This document shows positions 6,772 to 7,299 of a DNA stretch of 7,299 bases, in pieces (the stretch's first letter is position 1; each line of letters begins with the position of its first letter). The translations under genes were made by a program, and so were the position numbers. The notes below the pieces were generated by a model that saw only the letters and a program-made list of their open reading frames with translations, did no database searches and was not told the DNA's origin. Source of the stretch: Hyphomicrobiales bacterium (lineage in GTDB: Bacteria; Pseudomonadota; Alphaproteobacteria; Rhizobiales; Aestuariivirgaceae); NCBI GenBank assembly GCA_026996935.1, contig JALWJW010000059.1:1-7299 (forward strand). The letters run 5' to 3'.

Positions 6772-7299
6772 TGTATTGTGTCTTTCACTGGAGCTGTATG
6801 TTCAGCTAATAATTGTGGATTGTTTTTTTCGGCAAATTCAACCGTTGGTAAAAAGATCAACACCAGAGTGCCTTCACCTTTGCGGCTTTTAACCTGCAGA
6901 CGACCGCCGTGCATTTTGACCAGTTCATTGGAAATCGGTAAGCCAAGGCCTGTGCCTTCGTGTTGCTTGTCAAAACCTGAATTAACCTGGCCAAACGGGC
7001 GCAACGCTGTCAGCGTTTCTTCTTCGCTCATCCCCTGGCCCGTGTCTTGAACAGAAAAACAGATAAATCCATCACCCATATTTCTGATAGAGCAATGCAC
7101 TTTTCCCTGATCTGGAGTAAACTTGACGGCGTTGGAAAGCAGGTTCAATAGAATTTGTTTAACACGTAAAGGGTCGGCATAGATCTGCGGAAGCTCAGAG
7201 GGGAAATCAAAAGTGAGTTCAATGCTTTTGTCTTTTGCCTTTGCAGTAATGAGTAACTCACAACTTTTCAAAACTTCTATGGCATTTACAGATTCAAGA
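6768..7299 (-). CDS. Sensor histidine kinase, catalytic (HATPase_c) end, N-terminal part outside the window
   Basis: The frame is open to the right edge, giving 176 visible residues of a larger gene; no internal start should be used, because residues before the first possible start (ESVNAIEV) already belong to the end of the dimerisation domain. All ATP-binding boxes of a HATPase_c domain are present: N-box QILLNLLSNAVKFTP (about 48-62), G1 DTGQGM (85-90), F-box RPFGQV (100-105) and G2 GTGLGLPIS (115-123). The protein ends with a short tail after ILIFLP-type strands and has no receiver domain, so its response regulator is encoded elsewhere. The phosphorylated His, any PAS or HAMP domain and membrane segments lie outside the window. 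The general make resembles soluble or membrane hybrid-type kinases of the PleC/DivJ/CckA style, but the specific kinase cannot be named from this end alone. Its TGA overlaps the HerA ATG by the four bases ATGA (6771-6768), so both proteins are made from one mRNA. Confidence 0.93.
   Translation of the reverse strand, partial: LESVNAIEVLKSCELLITAKAKDKSIELTFDFPSELPQIYADPLRVKQILLNLLSNAVKFTPDQGKVHCSIRNMGDGFICFSVQDTGQGMSEEETLTALRPFGQVNSGFDKQHEGTGLGLPISNELVKMHGGRLQVKSRKGEGTLVLIFLPTVEFAEKNNPQLLAEHTAPVKDTIQ

Overview
The window reads as a stretch of ordinary chromosome from a proteobacterium, most likely an alphaproteobacterium of moderate GC. That placement is an inference from the protein mix (PAS/HATPase-type histidine kinase, a HerA-type ATPase with a long P/Q/A-rich tail, a cupin-like oxygenase beside a CelD-type acyltransferase) and was not tested by a search. 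All six genes lie on the minus strand, so transcription runs from high to low coordinates. No tRNA, rRNA, CRISPR array, insertion sequence or integrase was seen.

In transcription order: (1) 7299-6768, the catalytic end of a sensor histidine kinase whose N-terminal part lies beyond the right edge. (2) 6771-4450, a 773-residue HerA/DUF87 translocase whose ATG overlaps the kinase TGA (ATGA), with an unusually long low-complexity C-terminal tail that ends in a short, more ordered-looking tip. A small hairpin sits over its stop codon. (3) 4360-3407, a JmjC/cupin-8-like protein carrying a complete Fe(II)/2-oxoglutarate site at the same spacings as human FIH. (4) 3395-2187, a CelD/BcsL-type GNAT acyltransferase, 11 bases downstream, with its ribosome binding site overlapping the stop codon of the oxygenase gene. 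(5) 2094-484, a SulP inorganic anion transporter with a C-terminal STAS domain, preceded by a 92-base AT-rich gap that may hold a promoter. (6) 417-1, a YqaA-type DedA/VTT membrane protein that starts with TTG and is cut by the left edge within a few codons of its expected end.

Two couplings stand out. Kinase and HerA are translationally coupled, suggesting a DNA translocase co-produced with a signalling protein; no NurA nuclease partner is visible. Oxygenase and acyltransferase are a tightly spaced pair that could act on one substrate, perhaps envelope polysaccharide or a cell-surface molecule; this is inference. The two membrane proteins at the left look like housekeeping transport and envelope genes. 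About 93-95% of the window is coding, and the only gaps are 66, 92, 11 and 89 bases long. None of this is clearly an undescribed system. The best candidates for follow-up are the oxygenase-acyltransferase pair and the kinase-HerA pair with its tailed ATPase.
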